A stretch of 64,000 bases of DNA from DASRBN01 sp035294305 (GCA_035294305.1 DATGLD010000025.1:62001-126000), one strand, 5' to 3'. Positions 1-9,650 are shown, counted from the stretch's first letter. The notes: generated by a model from the sequence alone, not told the origin. Numbers and translations are program-made.

Positions 1-1
1 C

Positions 2-1159
2 GGCGCATCTCTTGTTTTAATTGTAGTTCTGTTTGCCAGCGCCAGGTCTGTACAGGCGGCTTCCGCACCTGGATTGGTAGGCCAGGGCAAGTCGTGGCAG
101 ATTGTTTCCAGCCCCAACACTTCAGCAACATATAACTGGTTCAGCGGCGTGGCAGCGCTCTCGGCTAATGATGTATGGGCGGTTGGGCAGGCACAGTACT
201 ATCCCTCGCCGCTTGATCCACTGGTCGAACACTGGGACGGCAGCGCGTGGAGCATCATCTCGACTCCGTCCACGGGCACCTATAGCGCATTCAATGCGAT
301 CACGACCATTCCTGGAACACACCAATTGTGGGCGGTCGGTACATGGGCAACCAGCAAGCACGGCCAGCAAGGGTTAGCTGAATTGTGGAATGGAAACCGG
401 TGGAAAATTACCCATACCGCCATTGCCAGCTCATCCGTCTTCTCTGGAGTTACGGCTTTCTCCACTACCGATGCCTGGGCGGTTGGCAATTACTATCAAA
501 GCAGCCAGATGCCCAATGCCGCGTTGATCGAACACTGGAATGGAACGCAGTGGAGCCAGGTTCCCGCAGCCTATCCCAGCGGTTCCCAGCACAGTTTCCT
601 CAACAGCATCATTGCCCTTTCCGCCACAAATGTCTGGGCGGTTGGCTCATACGACAATGGCATTGAGTCACCGGGATATACACTGGTTGAGCATTGGGAC
701 GGCACACAGTGGAGTATCGTCAGCAGTCCTAGCCCGGCTTCCAACAACAATGTGCTGCTTAGTCTGAGCAGCATCCCTGGCACGAGTAACCTGCTAGCTG
801 CCGGATATACCTTCGACGGCACAAATACACAAAGCCTGGTCGAAGCCTGGAATGGCAGTTCCTGGAGCGTGGTCACAACACCTGCGGTTGGCGCTGGCAG
901 TCAATTGTACAGTGTTAGTGCGCTCTCAGCGAAGAGCGCCTGGGTTGTGGGAGATGACTACGATGGCCAGGGGAACACCAGTACACTGCTCGAACACTGG
1001 AACGGCAAGACATGGAGTGTCGTTTCCAGCCCGAACCCATCGAATATCAGCATGCTATACGGACTGGCGAAGGTGCCACATAGCGGTACGCTCTGGGCGG
1101 TTGGGGCTTACTATGATAGCCAGAGCGACGAGTTGACCTTGATCGAGCAGTATAATTAG
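2..1159 (+). CDS. Secreted W-A-V-G repeat beta-propeller-like protein (5' end outside window)
   Basis: The reading frame is open to the left edge, so the start lies upstream. The first visible residues are a hydrophobic stretch followed by Ala-rich sequence (V-Q-A-A-S-A), which fits the end of a signal peptide. The rest is about seven units of 50-55 residues, each with an 'A-L-S-(A)-x-D-V-W-A-V-G' strand and an 'L-V-E-H-W-D/N-G-x-x-W-S' strand, a pattern typical of kelch-like or other beta-propeller exoproteins. No catalytic motif is visible. The role is unknown; binding outside the cell is an inference. A TTG at 74 could be picked as a start by software but would discard the signal peptide. 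Confidence 0.8.
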   Translation, partial: GASLVLIVVLFASARSVQAASAPGLVGQGKSWQIVSSPNTSATYNWFSGVAALSANDVWAVGQAQYYPSPLDPLVEHWDGSAWSIISTPSTGTYSAFNAITTIPGTHQLWAVGTWATSKHGQQGLAELWNGNRWKITHTAIASSSVFSGVTAFSTTDAWAVGNYYQSSQMPNAALIEHWNGTQWSQVPAAYPSGSQHSFLNSIIALSATNVWAVGSYDNGIESPGYTLVEHWDGTQWSIVSSPSPASNNNVLLSLSSIPGTSNLLAAGYTFDGTNTQSLVEAWNGSSWSVVTTPAVGAGSQLYSVSALSAKSAWVVGDDYDGQGNTSTLLEHWNGKTWSVVSSPNPSNISMLYGLAKVPHSGTLWAVGAYYDSQSDELTLIEQYN

Positions 1160-1311
1160 CGGAAACAAGCATGCCGGCATTCTGGTGACCCCCAGGTAGT
1201 TGGGATGCGTGAAGTACCTATGGAAACGACGTAAACATAAGTCATCCCCATCTGACAGGTGGCTTGCAGAGGGCGACCACACGGGTACGCCCTCCATCCG
1301 ATTCGTACTCA

Positions 1312-1998
1312 CTAGCCCAGGTCGCGCAGGCGGCGCTCGGCTTCATCCAGTGTGATGCTGCCGGCGGCCAGTTCCTCGAGAATAGTGCGCCGCATCGCAT
1401 CGCGTTCATGGCTGGTGAACCTCGACGACGAAGGCGTGTTCATGGCACCGGCGCCTTCTTCCGTGGATGGTTCCTCGCTCCCTTCGTACTCGACGGGCAC
1501 GCGCTGCGCCCGGGCTTTCTTCGCGGCGGCCTGCGCCTCCTCCTGGCGTTTTTCCCACTCGAGGCGCAGCCTTCTGAGCGTCTTCTCGAGTTCTTCCATG
1601 GCTTTATCCACGGCCGATCTCATTTCACGCTCTATCGCGTCCCAGTCCCTATCGCGCATGTGCTTTGAGGCGCGCTCGGCATAACCGCGGGCACGCTCCG
1701 CTGTGCGACGGGCCGTCTTTTCGGCCTTCTCGCGAATATCGTCGAGGCGCTCGTCGTATTCGCCGTAAGTGTGCGGTATTTTCCCCCGCTCCCATTCGAT
1801 ACCGAAATCGGGTGTAAAGGGAGTGCCCATGCCATCCGGGTCATTTTCCTCTACAAACGGTCCCTGGAAATGGAACCAGGCGCGCCCCGGCTCTCGATCC
1901 CACTGCGCGCGAAAACGGCGGCGGCCAAAACTGGCCTCCCATGTCTGTGGACCGTGCTTCTCTTGCTTTTTATCATTCGAGGCAAACTCGTTGCTCAT
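1312..1998 (-). CDS. Charged coiled-coil protein with C-terminal SHOCT-like tail
   Basis: A 228-residue protein with no membrane segment or signal peptide. The N-terminal ~70 residues are rich in aromatic and charged residues (F-G-R-R-R-F-R). Residues ~75-160 are a highly charged Glu/Arg/Ala helix likely to form a coiled coil. A disordered Ser/Glu linker follows. The last ~33 residues (I-L-E-E-L-A-A-G-S-I-T-L-D-E-A-E-R-R-L) match the short C-terminal (SHOCT-type) motif thought to mediate oligomerisation. The start has an AAGGAG site 10 nt upstream. It stands alone between rightward and leftward neighbours. No function is assigned. Confidence 0.75.
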   Translation of the reverse strand: MSNEFASNDKKQEKHGPQTWEASFGRRRFRAQWDREPGRAWFHFQGPFVEENDPDGMGTPFTPDFGIEWERGKIPHTYGEYDERLDDIREKAEKTARRTAERARGYAERASKHMRDRDWDAIEREMRSAVDKAMEELEKTLRRLRLEWEKRQEEAQAAAKKARAQRVPVEYEGSEEPSTEEGAGAMNTPSSSRFTSHERDAMRRTILEELAAGSITLDEAERRLRDLG

Positions 1999-2200
1999 AA
2001 CAGAATAATCTCCTTTCCTCGCTTCCTTGCAGCGACTACGCTGACAGTAACGTACCTGTCTGTGTATAATTAATACGTTATAGAGACCCCCAGGTTGTCG
2101 AGCAACGTAGTTTTTGGAAGTGCCGGGTCTTTCTAATTCGGCAGCTTAAAGGCCCACCTGAGATGTATGGAAAAACTCCGGGGCCGATTGATCACCTGTT

Positions 2201-3625
2201 TCACGAGTTGATATTGACAGCCACCACGCCTGATAGTGTCCCCACAAATAGCATACTGCCCGACAATGCCGGAGTGGCGAAACGCGATGTCTGGCCTACG
2301 GATAGCGAGGTCACAACGCTGCCATCGGAAATGCTGAGCGCGTAGAGCGTTCCGCCGGGGTCAAGACTATAGACAGTATGCCCGCCGATGATGGGCGAGC
2401 CCGTTATCTGCCCGCGAGCATGCCAGCCAACGGTTATCTGATTTGCTGCATCAATGATAACCTGCCGGATTCCATCAACACAAGGGACAATGATGATTGA
2501 GCCTTGCACCGCGGCCCCCCCAAATGCCGGGCAGACAGAGGCCTGCGCGATCTGCCCACCCACCTCTCCGAGGTGGTTTGCGTTGAGCAGGTAGGCATTG
2601 CTCGATTTTCCATCGGCATAAATAAGCCCTCCCGGCAGTAGTACGGGACCCATTGAGCCGAGGTCGGCGTCGCCCGCATTGTCCTGTGCCCATTGTTGAG
2701 GCGCAAAGCCATCCTCTAGCTGGAGCGTAGGCGAGAGCTTAAGGACTGAGTCACTATGATCCCAGTTTCCGCTGGTGGACGCGCCATTGCCTACAGCAAC
2801 ATAGACGTTGCCACCGGAATCGACGGCGGGGCCCGCCGGCGCCCAGATACCGCCCTCGCGTGAGGTAGGAACCGTGTAGACCAGCAAGGGTCCTTGCCCG
2901 TTAGTGTGCAAGGCAACGACGCGACCGATATAGTCGCTGCAATCACCATCCAGCCCACCATAAGCGATGTAGACCATGCCGTTGGCGAGCGCCAGCGCCG
3001 CCCGCTGCTGGTGCGCGCGAGCATCCATGCCGGGCACATCAACCGGCTGGCGCACGCGTACCTTGCCCGTGTTCACATCGACACCCACCAGTATGTGGGA
3101 GAAACCGGTAACCTCGGCGACCGCGTAAACCAGTTGCGTTTGTGGATCGTAAACTGGCGTTCCCGTGATCCCCAGCGGGTCGATATTCCCACAAGGAAGA
3201 TCAGAGAGTGGAACCGGTGTACCCACGTTAGTATGCCAGAGCACCCGGCCTGTACGCGCATCGAGCGAGTACAGCGAATCGCCCTCGGTGGCAACGATCA
3301 CGTGCCCGTTGACGACCAGCGGTTCGGCATAGACGGCACCATCCAGATTTGCAGACCATGCCTTCGCCAGGCTTTTGGGATCGGGCGCATCTGCGATATA
3401 ACCCGTGCGCGTGCTGTCGTTATGATACATTGTCCAATCATTGCCTGTTGAGGCGGAAGTCGTGCCCTGCGTGGAACTTGATGACGGGGCGGGAGAAAGT
3501 ACGAGCGTTGGTTGAGGGCTGGGTGAATTCGAGGATGACGAGCCACCGCAGCCCGCCAGGATGATGAGCAGCGCCAGCATGATAGGCCAGATGAAGCAAT
3601 GTTTTCGCCGGATGTATGTTTTCAA
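2201..3625 (-). CDS. PQQ-like beta-propeller repeat lipoprotein
   Basis: The protein is 474 residues. The start is TTG with AAGGAG 9 nt upstream. A lipoprotein signal ends in L-A-G-C-G-G, so Cys ~26 is the likely lipidated residue. A Ser/Pro-rich linker follows, then repeated propeller blades of the form 'Y-S-L-D-A-R-T-G-R-V-L-W', 'V-Y-D-P-Q-T-Q-L-V-Y-A' and 'L-Y-A-L-S-I-S-D-G-S-V'. This is the PQQ-like (quinoprotein dehydrogenase-like) fold, but no quinone or metal ligands are evident, so an enzymatic role is not supported. It is probably a surface-anchored binding or scaffold protein. The opening W-T-M-Y-H-N-D motif is typical of this family. Confidence 0.85.
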   Translation of the reverse strand: MKTYIRRKHCFIWPIMLALLIILAGCGGSSSSNSPSPQPTLVLSPAPSSSSTQGTTSASTGNDWTMYHNDSTRTGYIADAPDPKSLAKAWSANLDGAVYAEPLVVNGHVIVATEGDSLYSLDARTGRVLWHTNVGTPVPLSDLPCGNIDPLGITGTPVYDPQTQLVYAVAEVTGFSHILVGVDVNTGKVRVRQPVDVPGMDARAHQQRAALALANGMVYIAYGGLDGDCSDYIGRVVALHTNGQGPLLVYTVPTSREGGIWAPAGPAVDSGGNVYVAVGNGASTSGNWDHSDSVLKLSPTLQLEDGFAPQQWAQDNAGDADLGSMGPVLLPGGLIYADGKSSNAYLLNANHLGEVGGQIAQASVCPAFGGAAVQGSIIIVPCVDGIRQVIIDAANQITVGWHARGQITGSPIIGGHTVYSLDPGGTLYALSISDGSVVTSLSVGQTSRFATPALSGSMLFVGTLSGVVAVNINS

Positions 3626-3750
3626 AAGTGAGTCTCCTTAAGGCTCTCAATAGCAGGTTTTTTGAAATGGCTGGTATGCCCTGGACTTATCCCTTACAAC
3701 TTTCAGTTCATCTATTATACTGCTGTGTTGCAAAGGCGGCTCATGTAGCT

Positions 3751-5001
3751 TCACGCGGCATCAGGCAATACTTTAGCGAGCATTGGCCACAGAGCGGTTG
3801 GCTCCCAGGTCGCGCGGTACCAGAAGGCGACCTGGAGATAACTCCTCTGAAATTGCGGGACCCTCTTCAATATCTGCTGAAAGCTTGTGATAATGTGGTA
3901 GAGGTTCTGGGCTGTGGGATACCAGAGGGCGTGTTCCACGCCGGATGAGTCGGTGTAGACAACATGGGCGCTGCTGGGATCGTTTAGATTGCTGGATGCG
4001 GCATCAATTTCTGAGGGATCGAGTTGTGACACAAACGCCTGGGCATCGTCATAATCTGGCCCATCGTATATCCACTTCCCGCCCGATAGGCGCCACGAAG
4101 CGCCATAGAGCGGCAGTTCCCAGATCGTGTGCGGCACCATCTGTGGCATCGTTTGCAGTTCGTAGGCCAGCAGTTGTTGCAGCCAGGGGACACTGACCGT
4201 AGGGCCAGGCGTAAAGTAGGATTGATCGACTGCCATGATGACCATGAAATCGGCGCTATGCCCCAGCAATGACCAGTTCTCGAAAGCGTTGAGATGATAA
4301 TAGTCGTCGTGATCGCTCACTTTGTGAATGAGTGCGATGCCGTAGAGTTTGTGCAAGGGCTTGAGCAAAGCCCACACGTGCTGGTTGTAGGTAGTGAAAA
4401 GCTGCTGGATTTTGGGATAGGTGGCATCGCCGCCCTCCAGGTCCATAATCACACCATCGTAGTTGAGGCGCTCTACTTCGCGAATGATCGGTTCGATCAA
4501 ATTGTTGTCGCGCGCGGCCCTGGCGATATAATCCGATTGCTGCTGCGATGTCCACGCGCCGGCATCGGCCGTATCCATGGTGATGGTCAGATAGGCCATG
4601 CCACCCTTGCTGTGAATAAGCTGTACAACATTATCCATGCTCGCGCTGCCTGGCATGCAGCTATTGCGCTGGCCGTTAATCAACTGTCCATCTGTGGGAT
4701 CGAGCCAGCCGGTACCAACCAGGGCTGCGTCGGGATTGGTAGCCGCGGTCTTCATGTATGCCTGCAGGCTGCGCTGGCAATCGTATCCCACTATCCAACC
4801 CAACGAGGCCAGTTGCCCATGCAGCAGGCGAACTTCTGGTATATCCTGCTGCGCCTGTTGAGATAGAATCGGGGAATTCAGATAGACCAGCGTCTGAGCC
4901 TGCGGGTCCGTCACACGCACCAGCCCGATCAGGAGCATTCCAATAACCGGTAGCGCGATCAAGATAAAAGCTCTATAGCGCCTGAAATATTTTGCAAACA
5001 T
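3751..5001 (-). CDS. Membrane-anchored GH18-like glycosyl hydrolase
   Basis: An N-terminal transmembrane segment (residues ~10-28) is followed by an extracytoplasmic domain. The motif Y-D-G-V-I-M-D-L-E-G-G near the middle corresponds to the glycoside hydrolase 18 signature D-G-(x)-D-x-D-x-E; the Glu would be the acid catalyst, but one of the upstream Asp positions is replaced. Flanking sequence (L-Y-G-I-A-L-I-H-K-V-S-D, then F-M-V-I-M-A-V-D-Q-S) fits successive barrel strands. The substrate is unknown; chitin- or peptidoglycan-like glycans are the family norm. I chose the ATG at 5001. A TTG 33 nt upstream also opens the frame but has no ribosome binding site. Confidence 0.7.
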   Translation of the reverse strand: MFAKYFRRYRAFILIALPVIGMLLIGLVRVTDPQAQTLVYLNSPILSQQAQQDIPEVRLLHGQLASLGWIVGYDCQRSLQAYMKTAATNPDAALVGTGWLDPTDGQLINGQRNSCMPGSASMDNVVQLIHSKGGMAYLTITMDTADAGAWTSQQQSDYIARAARDNNLIEPIIREVERLNYDGVIMDLEGGDATYPKIQQLFTTYNQHVWALLKPLHKLYGIALIHKVSDHDDYYHLNAFENWSLLGHSADFMVIMAVDQSYFTPGPTVSVPWLQQLLAYELQTMPQMVPHTIWELPLYGASWRLSGGKWIYDGPDYDDAQAFVSQLDPSEIDAASSNLNDPSSAHVVYTDSSGVEHALWYPTAQNLYHIITSFQQILKRVPQFQRSYLQVAFWYRATWEPTALWPMLAKVLPDAA

Positions 5002-5122
5002 ATCATCGTACTCTGCTTCAGAGCTAGCAGTCAAGATAAAATATGCAACAACGTTTGCTTATTCCATACATCTTAACACATCTCTGGACAAAATAGAACA
5101 AAACCAACTCTGACTATCTGCT

Positions 5123-5212
5123 CAGGGCGATTGAAAAGTCGAGGCATGGGAGGGCAAATGGCGGAGTTCCTGGAGGGCGCGTTCTGGTTCACTCGACTTT
5201 TCAATCGCCCTG
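5123..5212. repeat. Palindromic miniature element with perfect 21-bp inverted ends
   Basis: The arms at 5123-5143 and 5192-5212 are exact reverse complements (21 of 21, starting CAGGGCGATTGAAAAG) separated by 48 nt. It lies in the divergent intergenic region between the GH18-like gene and the histidine kinase gene, upstream of the latter's promoter. There is no T-run, so it is not an obvious terminator. It resembles a miniature inverted-repeat element or a REP-type sequence. Confidence 0.7.
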
Positions 5213-5227
5213 CCGTCTGCGCTGATA

Positions 5228-5256
5228 TTGCTGGAGAGGGAAAATAGTGCTATAGT
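5228..5256 (+). promoter_or_regulatory. Predicted sigma-70-type promoter for the histidine kinase gene
   Basis: TTGCTG at 5228-5233 and TATAGT at 5251-5256 are spaced by exactly 17 nt, about 58 nt upstream of the kinase start. Confidence 0.55.
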
Positions 5257-5313
5257 AGCTGAAGATATATCTTACGAGTCAGGGTCCCAGCTCTTTATGT
5301 AGAAGGGGTATAC

Positions 5314-7509
5314 ATGATGCCGGGTGATCAATTCCAGAGCCAGGATAACCTTCAGCAAATCATTTATGAGGAATCACCTGATAATTCCTCACTTCCTCCT
5401 CCGCCTTCCGCTCCAGCAGCTATGACGTATTTTGATACCGCGCCGGCCAGTTCTGCCGGCGCTGCTGAACGAAAACGAGCAGAGGAGGCACAAAAGCTGC
5501 TGGCGGCCATTGTCACCTCCTCGGATGATGTTATCATCAGTAAAACGCTTGATGGCATCATCACCAGCTGGAATCATGCGGCGGAAAAACTCTTTGGCTA
5601 TAGCGCGCAGGAGGCCATAGGACGACACATCACGCTGATTATTCCCCCGCAGCGGTATAAAGAAGAGGACGAGATTCTTGCCAGGCTGCGCAAGGGCCTG
5701 CGCATCGACCATTATGAAACGATACGTGTCACCAGAGATGGCAGATTCGTTGATGTGTCGCTCAGTATTTCACCCATTCGGGATGTGCAGGGCAGGGTGA
5801 TTGGCGCGGCAAAAATTGCGCGCGATATCACCCGCCAGAAGGCCATGGCCAGGCAATTGCAAGAAGCGGAAGAGCAAGAGCGTTTTCTAACCGAAGTCAG
5901 CAAATTGCTTTCTTCGACTCTGGATTATTCGGAGACGCTGGCCAATATTGCAAGCCTGATCGTGCCGCGGCTGGCCGATTGGTTTGCGGTAGATCTGTTG
6001 GACGCCAGGGGGCATTTTGAACTGGTTGTGCTCGAGCACCAGGACCCCGAAAAGGTGGAGTGGGCCAGGACTTTACGCGAGAAATTCCCCATTGATTATG
6101 ATGCCCCTGCCGGCGCTCCCAACGTTGCGCGTACTGGCCGGTCCGAAATCTATCCAGAGATCACCGATGAGATGCTGGTGGCCGGCGCCCGCAGCGAAGA
6201 GGAACTTGCTATCGCGCGGCAGGTCGGCTATAGTTCGCTGATGCTGGTACCGCTGGTTGCCCGGGGAAAAACTACCGGTGTCGTTACATTCGTCTCTGCC
6301 GAATCGGGCAGGAAGTATAACGAGCGCGATCTCGCGCGGGCGGAAGAAATTGGCCGGCGGGCAGGAGTCGCGCTGGATAATGCGCGACTCTACCGTGAAG
6401 TCCGGCAGGCGCGCGATCAATTAGAGGTTATCCTGCAAGGTGTTGTCGATGGCATTATCGTCTATGATAAAAACAGCCAGATTATCTACGCGAATGAAGC
6501 GGCGGCGCACATGACCGGCTACCCCTCGGTACAGGACTTGCGAGAGGCGCAACCACTGGAACCCATCAACAGATTCAGGATTACAGACGAACAGGGACGG
6601 CCATTCCCCTTCGCTCAGCTCCCCCATAGACGCGTGCTGGCGGGCGAACGCGAGGCACAGGCAATCATTGGCTATACTCAAAAGGAGAGCGGATCACCCG
6701 AACACTGGTCGCTTGTCAAAGCGACCTCCATCTATGATGACCAGGGAGAAGCGCTTTTCGCGATCACGATTTTCCACGATATTACCGAACGGGTGCAGGA
6801 GGAACATCGTAAGGACGAGTTCATTAGCCTGGCCAGCCACGAACTGAAAACACCGGTGACCAGTCTCAAGGGTTTTGCCTACGTGTTACGACGCCGTTTG
6901 CGTAAGCAGGGTGACGAACAGACGCTTCATTATCTCACCCGCATGGAGGCCCAGCTCGATAAGCTTACCAGGCTCGTTAGCGACTTACTGGACCTCTCAC
7001 GCATACAGATGGGCAAGCTGGAGTTTCAACGGGCGGTTTTCGACCTCGACACGTTCATCGCTGAAACGGTGGAAAACGTGCAGGCGGCTACCTCAACCCA
7101 TCACATATCTATTAAAGGAAGAGCTGAGGCGCAAATGCTTGGAGACAGGGACCGGCTTGGGCAGGTGATCATCAACTTGTTGACGAACGCCGTTAAGTTC
7201 TCTCCCCAGGCAAATAGAGTCCTGGTACATGTCACGCGAGATGCTGAGTGCGCCATTGTACGCGTGCAGGATTTCGGTATCGGCATTGACCAGGCTCACC
7301 AGCAGAAAATTTTTGAACGCTTCTACCAGATCACTGATCCAGAGCAGAGAACCTATCCTGGCCTGGGAATTGGACTGCACATCTCAAAGGAGTTCGTTGA
7401 GCAACACCAGGGCCGGATAGAAGTATATAGTCGCAAGGGTGAGGGCGCAACCTTTTCTGTCTTTCTCCCTTATATACAGCAAGAGTCAGACAAAACCTCA
7501 CCCGGTTAG
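5314..7509 (+). CDS. Hybrid-sensor (PAS-GAF-PAS) histidine kinase
   Basis: 731 residues, soluble, with no membrane segment. Domains in order: a Pro-rich N-terminus (1-45); PAS (~48-165, I-T-S-W-N-H-A-A-E-K-L-F-G-Y); GAF (~190-355); second PAS (~365-490); HisKA with the phospho-acceptor H-box A-S-H-E-L-K-T-P near residue 510; and HATPase_c (N-box N-L-L-T-N-A-V-K-F, G1 D-F-G-I-G-I, G2 G-L-G-I-G-L). All catalytic boxes are intact, so it should autophosphorylate on His and pass phosphate to a response regulator. No regulator is adjacent; the receiver at 12.5 kb is a possible but unproven partner. A GAAGGGG site precedes the ATG. Confidence 0.92.
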   Translation: MMPGDQFQSQDNLQQIIYEESPDNSSLPPPPSAPAAMTYFDTAPASSAGAAERKRAEEAQKLLAAIVTSSDDVIISKTLDGIITSWNHAAEKLFGYSAQEAIGRHITLIIPPQRYKEEDEILARLRKGLRIDHYETIRVTRDGRFVDVSLSISPIRDVQGRVIGAAKIARDITRQKAMARQLQEAEEQERFLTEVSKLLSSTLDYSETLANIASLIVPRLADWFAVDLLDARGHFELVVLEHQDPEKVEWARTLREKFPIDYDAPAGAPNVARTGRSEIYPEITDEMLVAGARSEEELAIARQVGYSSLMLVPLVARGKTTGVVTFVSAESGRKYNERDLARAEEIGRRAGVALDNARLYREVRQARDQLEVILQGVVDGIIVYDKNSQIIYANEAAAHMTGYPSVQDLREAQPLEPINRFRITDEQGRPFPFAQLPHRRVLAGEREAQAIIGYTQKESGSPEHWSLVKATSIYDDQGEALFAITIFHDITERVQEEHRKDEFISLASHELKTPVTSLKGFAYVLRRRLRKQGDEQTLHYLTRMEAQLDKLTRLVSDLLDLSRIQMGKLEFQRAVFDLDTFIAETVENVQAATSTHHISIKGRAEAQMLGDRDRLGQVIINLLTNAVKFSPQANRVLVHVTRDAECAIVRVQDFGIGIDQAHQQKIFERFYQITDPEQRTYPGLGIGLHISKEFVEQHQGRIEVYSRKGEGATFSVFLPYIQQESDKTSPG

Positions 7510-7555
7510 ATGCCCCGCATTCCGCGCGATCCATCTAAACCAGAAGGAGGTTGCT

Positions 7556-7590
7556 GGACAGGCCGTAGGGATAGCGCTCGATGCCTGTCC
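7556..7590. repeat. Hairpin between convergent genes (possible terminator)
   Basis: GGACAGGC at 7556-7563 pairs with GCCTGTCC at 7583-7590 around a 19-nt loop, in the gap between the kinase gene and the convergent TetR gene. There is no clear T-run on either strand. It shares the GGACAG...CTGTCC and GTAGGGA features seen in other gaps of this window. Confidence 0.4.
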
Positions 7591-7622
7591 GCTTCCCACG
7601 GGCTTTTCCGTTTGACCAGCTA

Positions 7623-8231
7623 TTATGGACACAACGCGGAGCGCAAAAAGGCAAGCAGAGTGTCCACCTCACCGGCGTATTTTGCCGCGGTACTCTGCCT
7701 GACCTCTTTAAGAAGAGGAACATAGAGCACACCTATGTAGCGAGCAAGATTTTCAAGTGGAATATCGGCACGAACTTCACCTCTCCGCTGCCCATACTGC
7801 ACAATGCTTCGTAGCGTATCGAAGAAGCCGGTGCCAATCTTGCAATCATCTGGCTGCCTTGGGAAGGAAAAGAATTCGTGCCGCAGGGCGCGATCAATGC
7901 CAGGTAATGTCAGGATATGCTCGTAGATGCGTATAAAAAGGAAACGTATCACGTCGAGCGTTGCCGGCTGCTTGTCCAGGTACGTTCGTACCTCTGGCTG
8001 CACGTACTGGTTATACAGCTCGTTTGCGAAGGGCATCAGCAAGCTATCTTTGGTGGGAAAGTAGTTGAATAAAGTACCCCGGCTGACTTCGGCCTTCTCC
8101 GCAATCGCGTCCATCGTTGTCGCGTCGAAGCCGGACGCGCGAAACAACTCAAAGGCGGCGTCAACGATCTGGCGGTAGATGCGTCGCCTATTGCGCTCGC
8201 GCAGTGGCAAACGCTGCATATCGTCTATCAT
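7623..8231 (-). CDS. TetR/AcrR family transcriptional regulator
   Basis: 202 residues from the chosen ATG. An N-terminal TetR helix-turn-helix (residues ~15-60: F-D-A-T-T-M-D-A-I-A-E-K-A-E-V-S, then G-T-L-F-N-Y-F-P-T-K) is followed by an all-helical ligand/dimer domain. A longer frame reaches 8315, but the purine-rich AGAGGG next to the ATG at 8231 favours the shorter form and removes an overlap with the P450 gene. It lies 29 nt downstream of the P450 stop on the same strand, so the two are probably co-transcribed and the regulator likely controls the P450 gene. The ligand is unknown. Confidence 0.9.
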   Translation of the reverse strand: MIDDMQRLPLRERNRRRIYRQIVDAAFELFRASGFDATTMDAIAEKAEVSRGTLFNYFPTKDSLLMPFANELYNQYVQPEVRTYLDKQPATLDVIRFLFIRIYEHILTLPGIDRALRHEFFSFPRQPDDCKIGTGFFDTLRSIVQYGQRRGEVRADIPLENLARYIGVLYVPLLKEVRQSTAAKYAGEVDTLLAFLRSALCP

Positions 8232-8260
8232 CGACCCTCTGCCGCCTTTCTTTGCTTCGA

Positions 8261-9499
8261 TTAAAATGCCACCGGTAGGCGAACAAGCCCGCGCAGGTTG
8301 AAACCGCCGCGCCATGTGATAGTATCACGAGGCCCATTGAGCTTCAGGTCTGGCATGCGCCGGAGCAGCGTGGTAAAGGCGATGTCTCCTTCCAGGCGGG
8401 CCAGGGGGGCTCCCAGGCAGATATGAATGCCCTGCCCGAAAGCGATGTGGCGATTGAGGCTGCGGGCAATATCCATTTCATCCGGGTCCGTAAAGAACGT
8501 CTCATCGCGGTCTGCTGAGGCCAGCATGATGAGAACAAGATCGCCCTTGCTAAAGCGCTGCCCACCAAGCTCGATATCTTCCAGGGCAAAGCGCGGCATA
8601 GGGGATGCTACCGGCCCATTGTAGCGTAGCAACTCTTCTACTGCCGATGGTACCAGGCTCAGGTCCGCTTTCAACTTTTCCAGCTGGTCTGGATGGTCCA
8701 GCAGCATCAATGTGCCAATGCCGATCAGGTTAGAGGTTGTTTCGTGCCCGGCAAAGATGAGCAGGCCGACCATGGAAAGCAATTCAGATTCGCTGAGGTG
8801 GTCACCTTCGTCTTCTTGCTGGATCAACTGGCTGATTAGATCATCCTGCGGGCGCTGCCTTTTTTGGGCCACGAGCCGCGCGACATAATCGGAGAAGGCG
8901 TACATAAGGGCTCTACGTTCCTCCCTGCTGAAATTGCCGCCTCCGGTTAATGCCTGCGACCACTCGCGGATGTGTGCCCGGTTTTCGCGCGGGACGCCGA
9001 GCATATCTGAAATGACGTTGATGGGGAGTGGATAGGCATAATCATTTACTATGTCCATACTGCCCTGGTTCTGCACTTTATCGAGCAACTCGTCCGCAAT
9101 CTGCTGGATGCCAGGGCGCAAACCCGCAATGTATTTCGGAGTGAACGCTTTAGAAACCAATCCCCGCAAACGCCGGTGATCCGGCTCATCAACCATAATC
9201 ATGGAATGATTTAAGAAACCGGGTCCCCTGTTGAACTGCTGTCCTGCCCCCTGTGTAGAGCGTTCGCCGAAAACCGCAGAGCGATCAACTGTGAAGCGCC
9301 TATCCTTGAGTACCTGTACGGCTTCCTCCATGCGCGTCACCATCCATGCCTTCATACCGTCGCCGTAGGGAAGAGGTATTTCCACAATGGCTCCCATTGC
9401 CCGCATATTGGCTAGCATCGGGTAAGGGTCGGCTGTGAACTGGCCTTCAAAAAAGCGAAAGGGGAATGGCCCTGGCTGGTTCGCGGGCGAAGTTGTCAT
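8261..9499 (-). CDS. Cytochrome P450
   Basis: 412 residues, full length for a soluble bacterial class I P450. Visible family signatures are the I-helix oxygen-activation motif A-G-H-E-T-T-S, the K-helix E-E-L-L-R (ExxR), and the haem-binding loop F-G-Q-G-I-H-I-C-L-G-A-P-L-A with the proximal Cys ligand. It should monooxygenate a small hydrophobic substrate using electrons from a separate ferredoxin/reductase pair, none of which is encoded nearby. The similarity is to the CYP107/CYP105-like hydroxylase group, but a subfamily cannot be fixed by eye. A TetR gene follows in the same transcription unit. Confidence 0.93.
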   Translation of the reverse strand: MTTSPANQPGPFPFRFFEGQFTADPYPMLANMRAMGAIVEIPLPYGDGMKAWMVTRMEEAVQVLKDRRFTVDRSAVFGERSTQGAGQQFNRGPGFLNHSMIMVDEPDHRRLRGLVSKAFTPKYIAGLRPGIQQIADELLDKVQNQGSMDIVNDYAYPLPINVISDMLGVPRENRAHIREWSQALTGGGNFSREERRALMYAFSDYVARLVAQKRQRPQDDLISQLIQQEDEGDHLSESELLSMVGLLIFAGHETTSNLIGIGTLMLLDHPDQLEKLKADLSLVPSAVEELLRYNGPVASPMPRFALEDIELGGQRFSKGDLVLIMLASADRDETFFTDPDEMDIARSLNRHIAFGQGIHICLGAPLARLEGDIAFTTLLRRMPDLKLNGPRDTITWRGGFNLRGLVRLPVAF

Positions 9500-9650
9500 A
9501 ATGATGTTTCCTTATCTATTACCGGAATGCCTGCCGTCCTGAGCGAGGCAAATCCTCTCGATGCTAATCGAACGCATCTAAGGTAATACTTAGCATAAGT
9601 TTGTACTGAGTATACGAAATTTTGAAGCTGAAGGTCAAGGGATATGTAAA

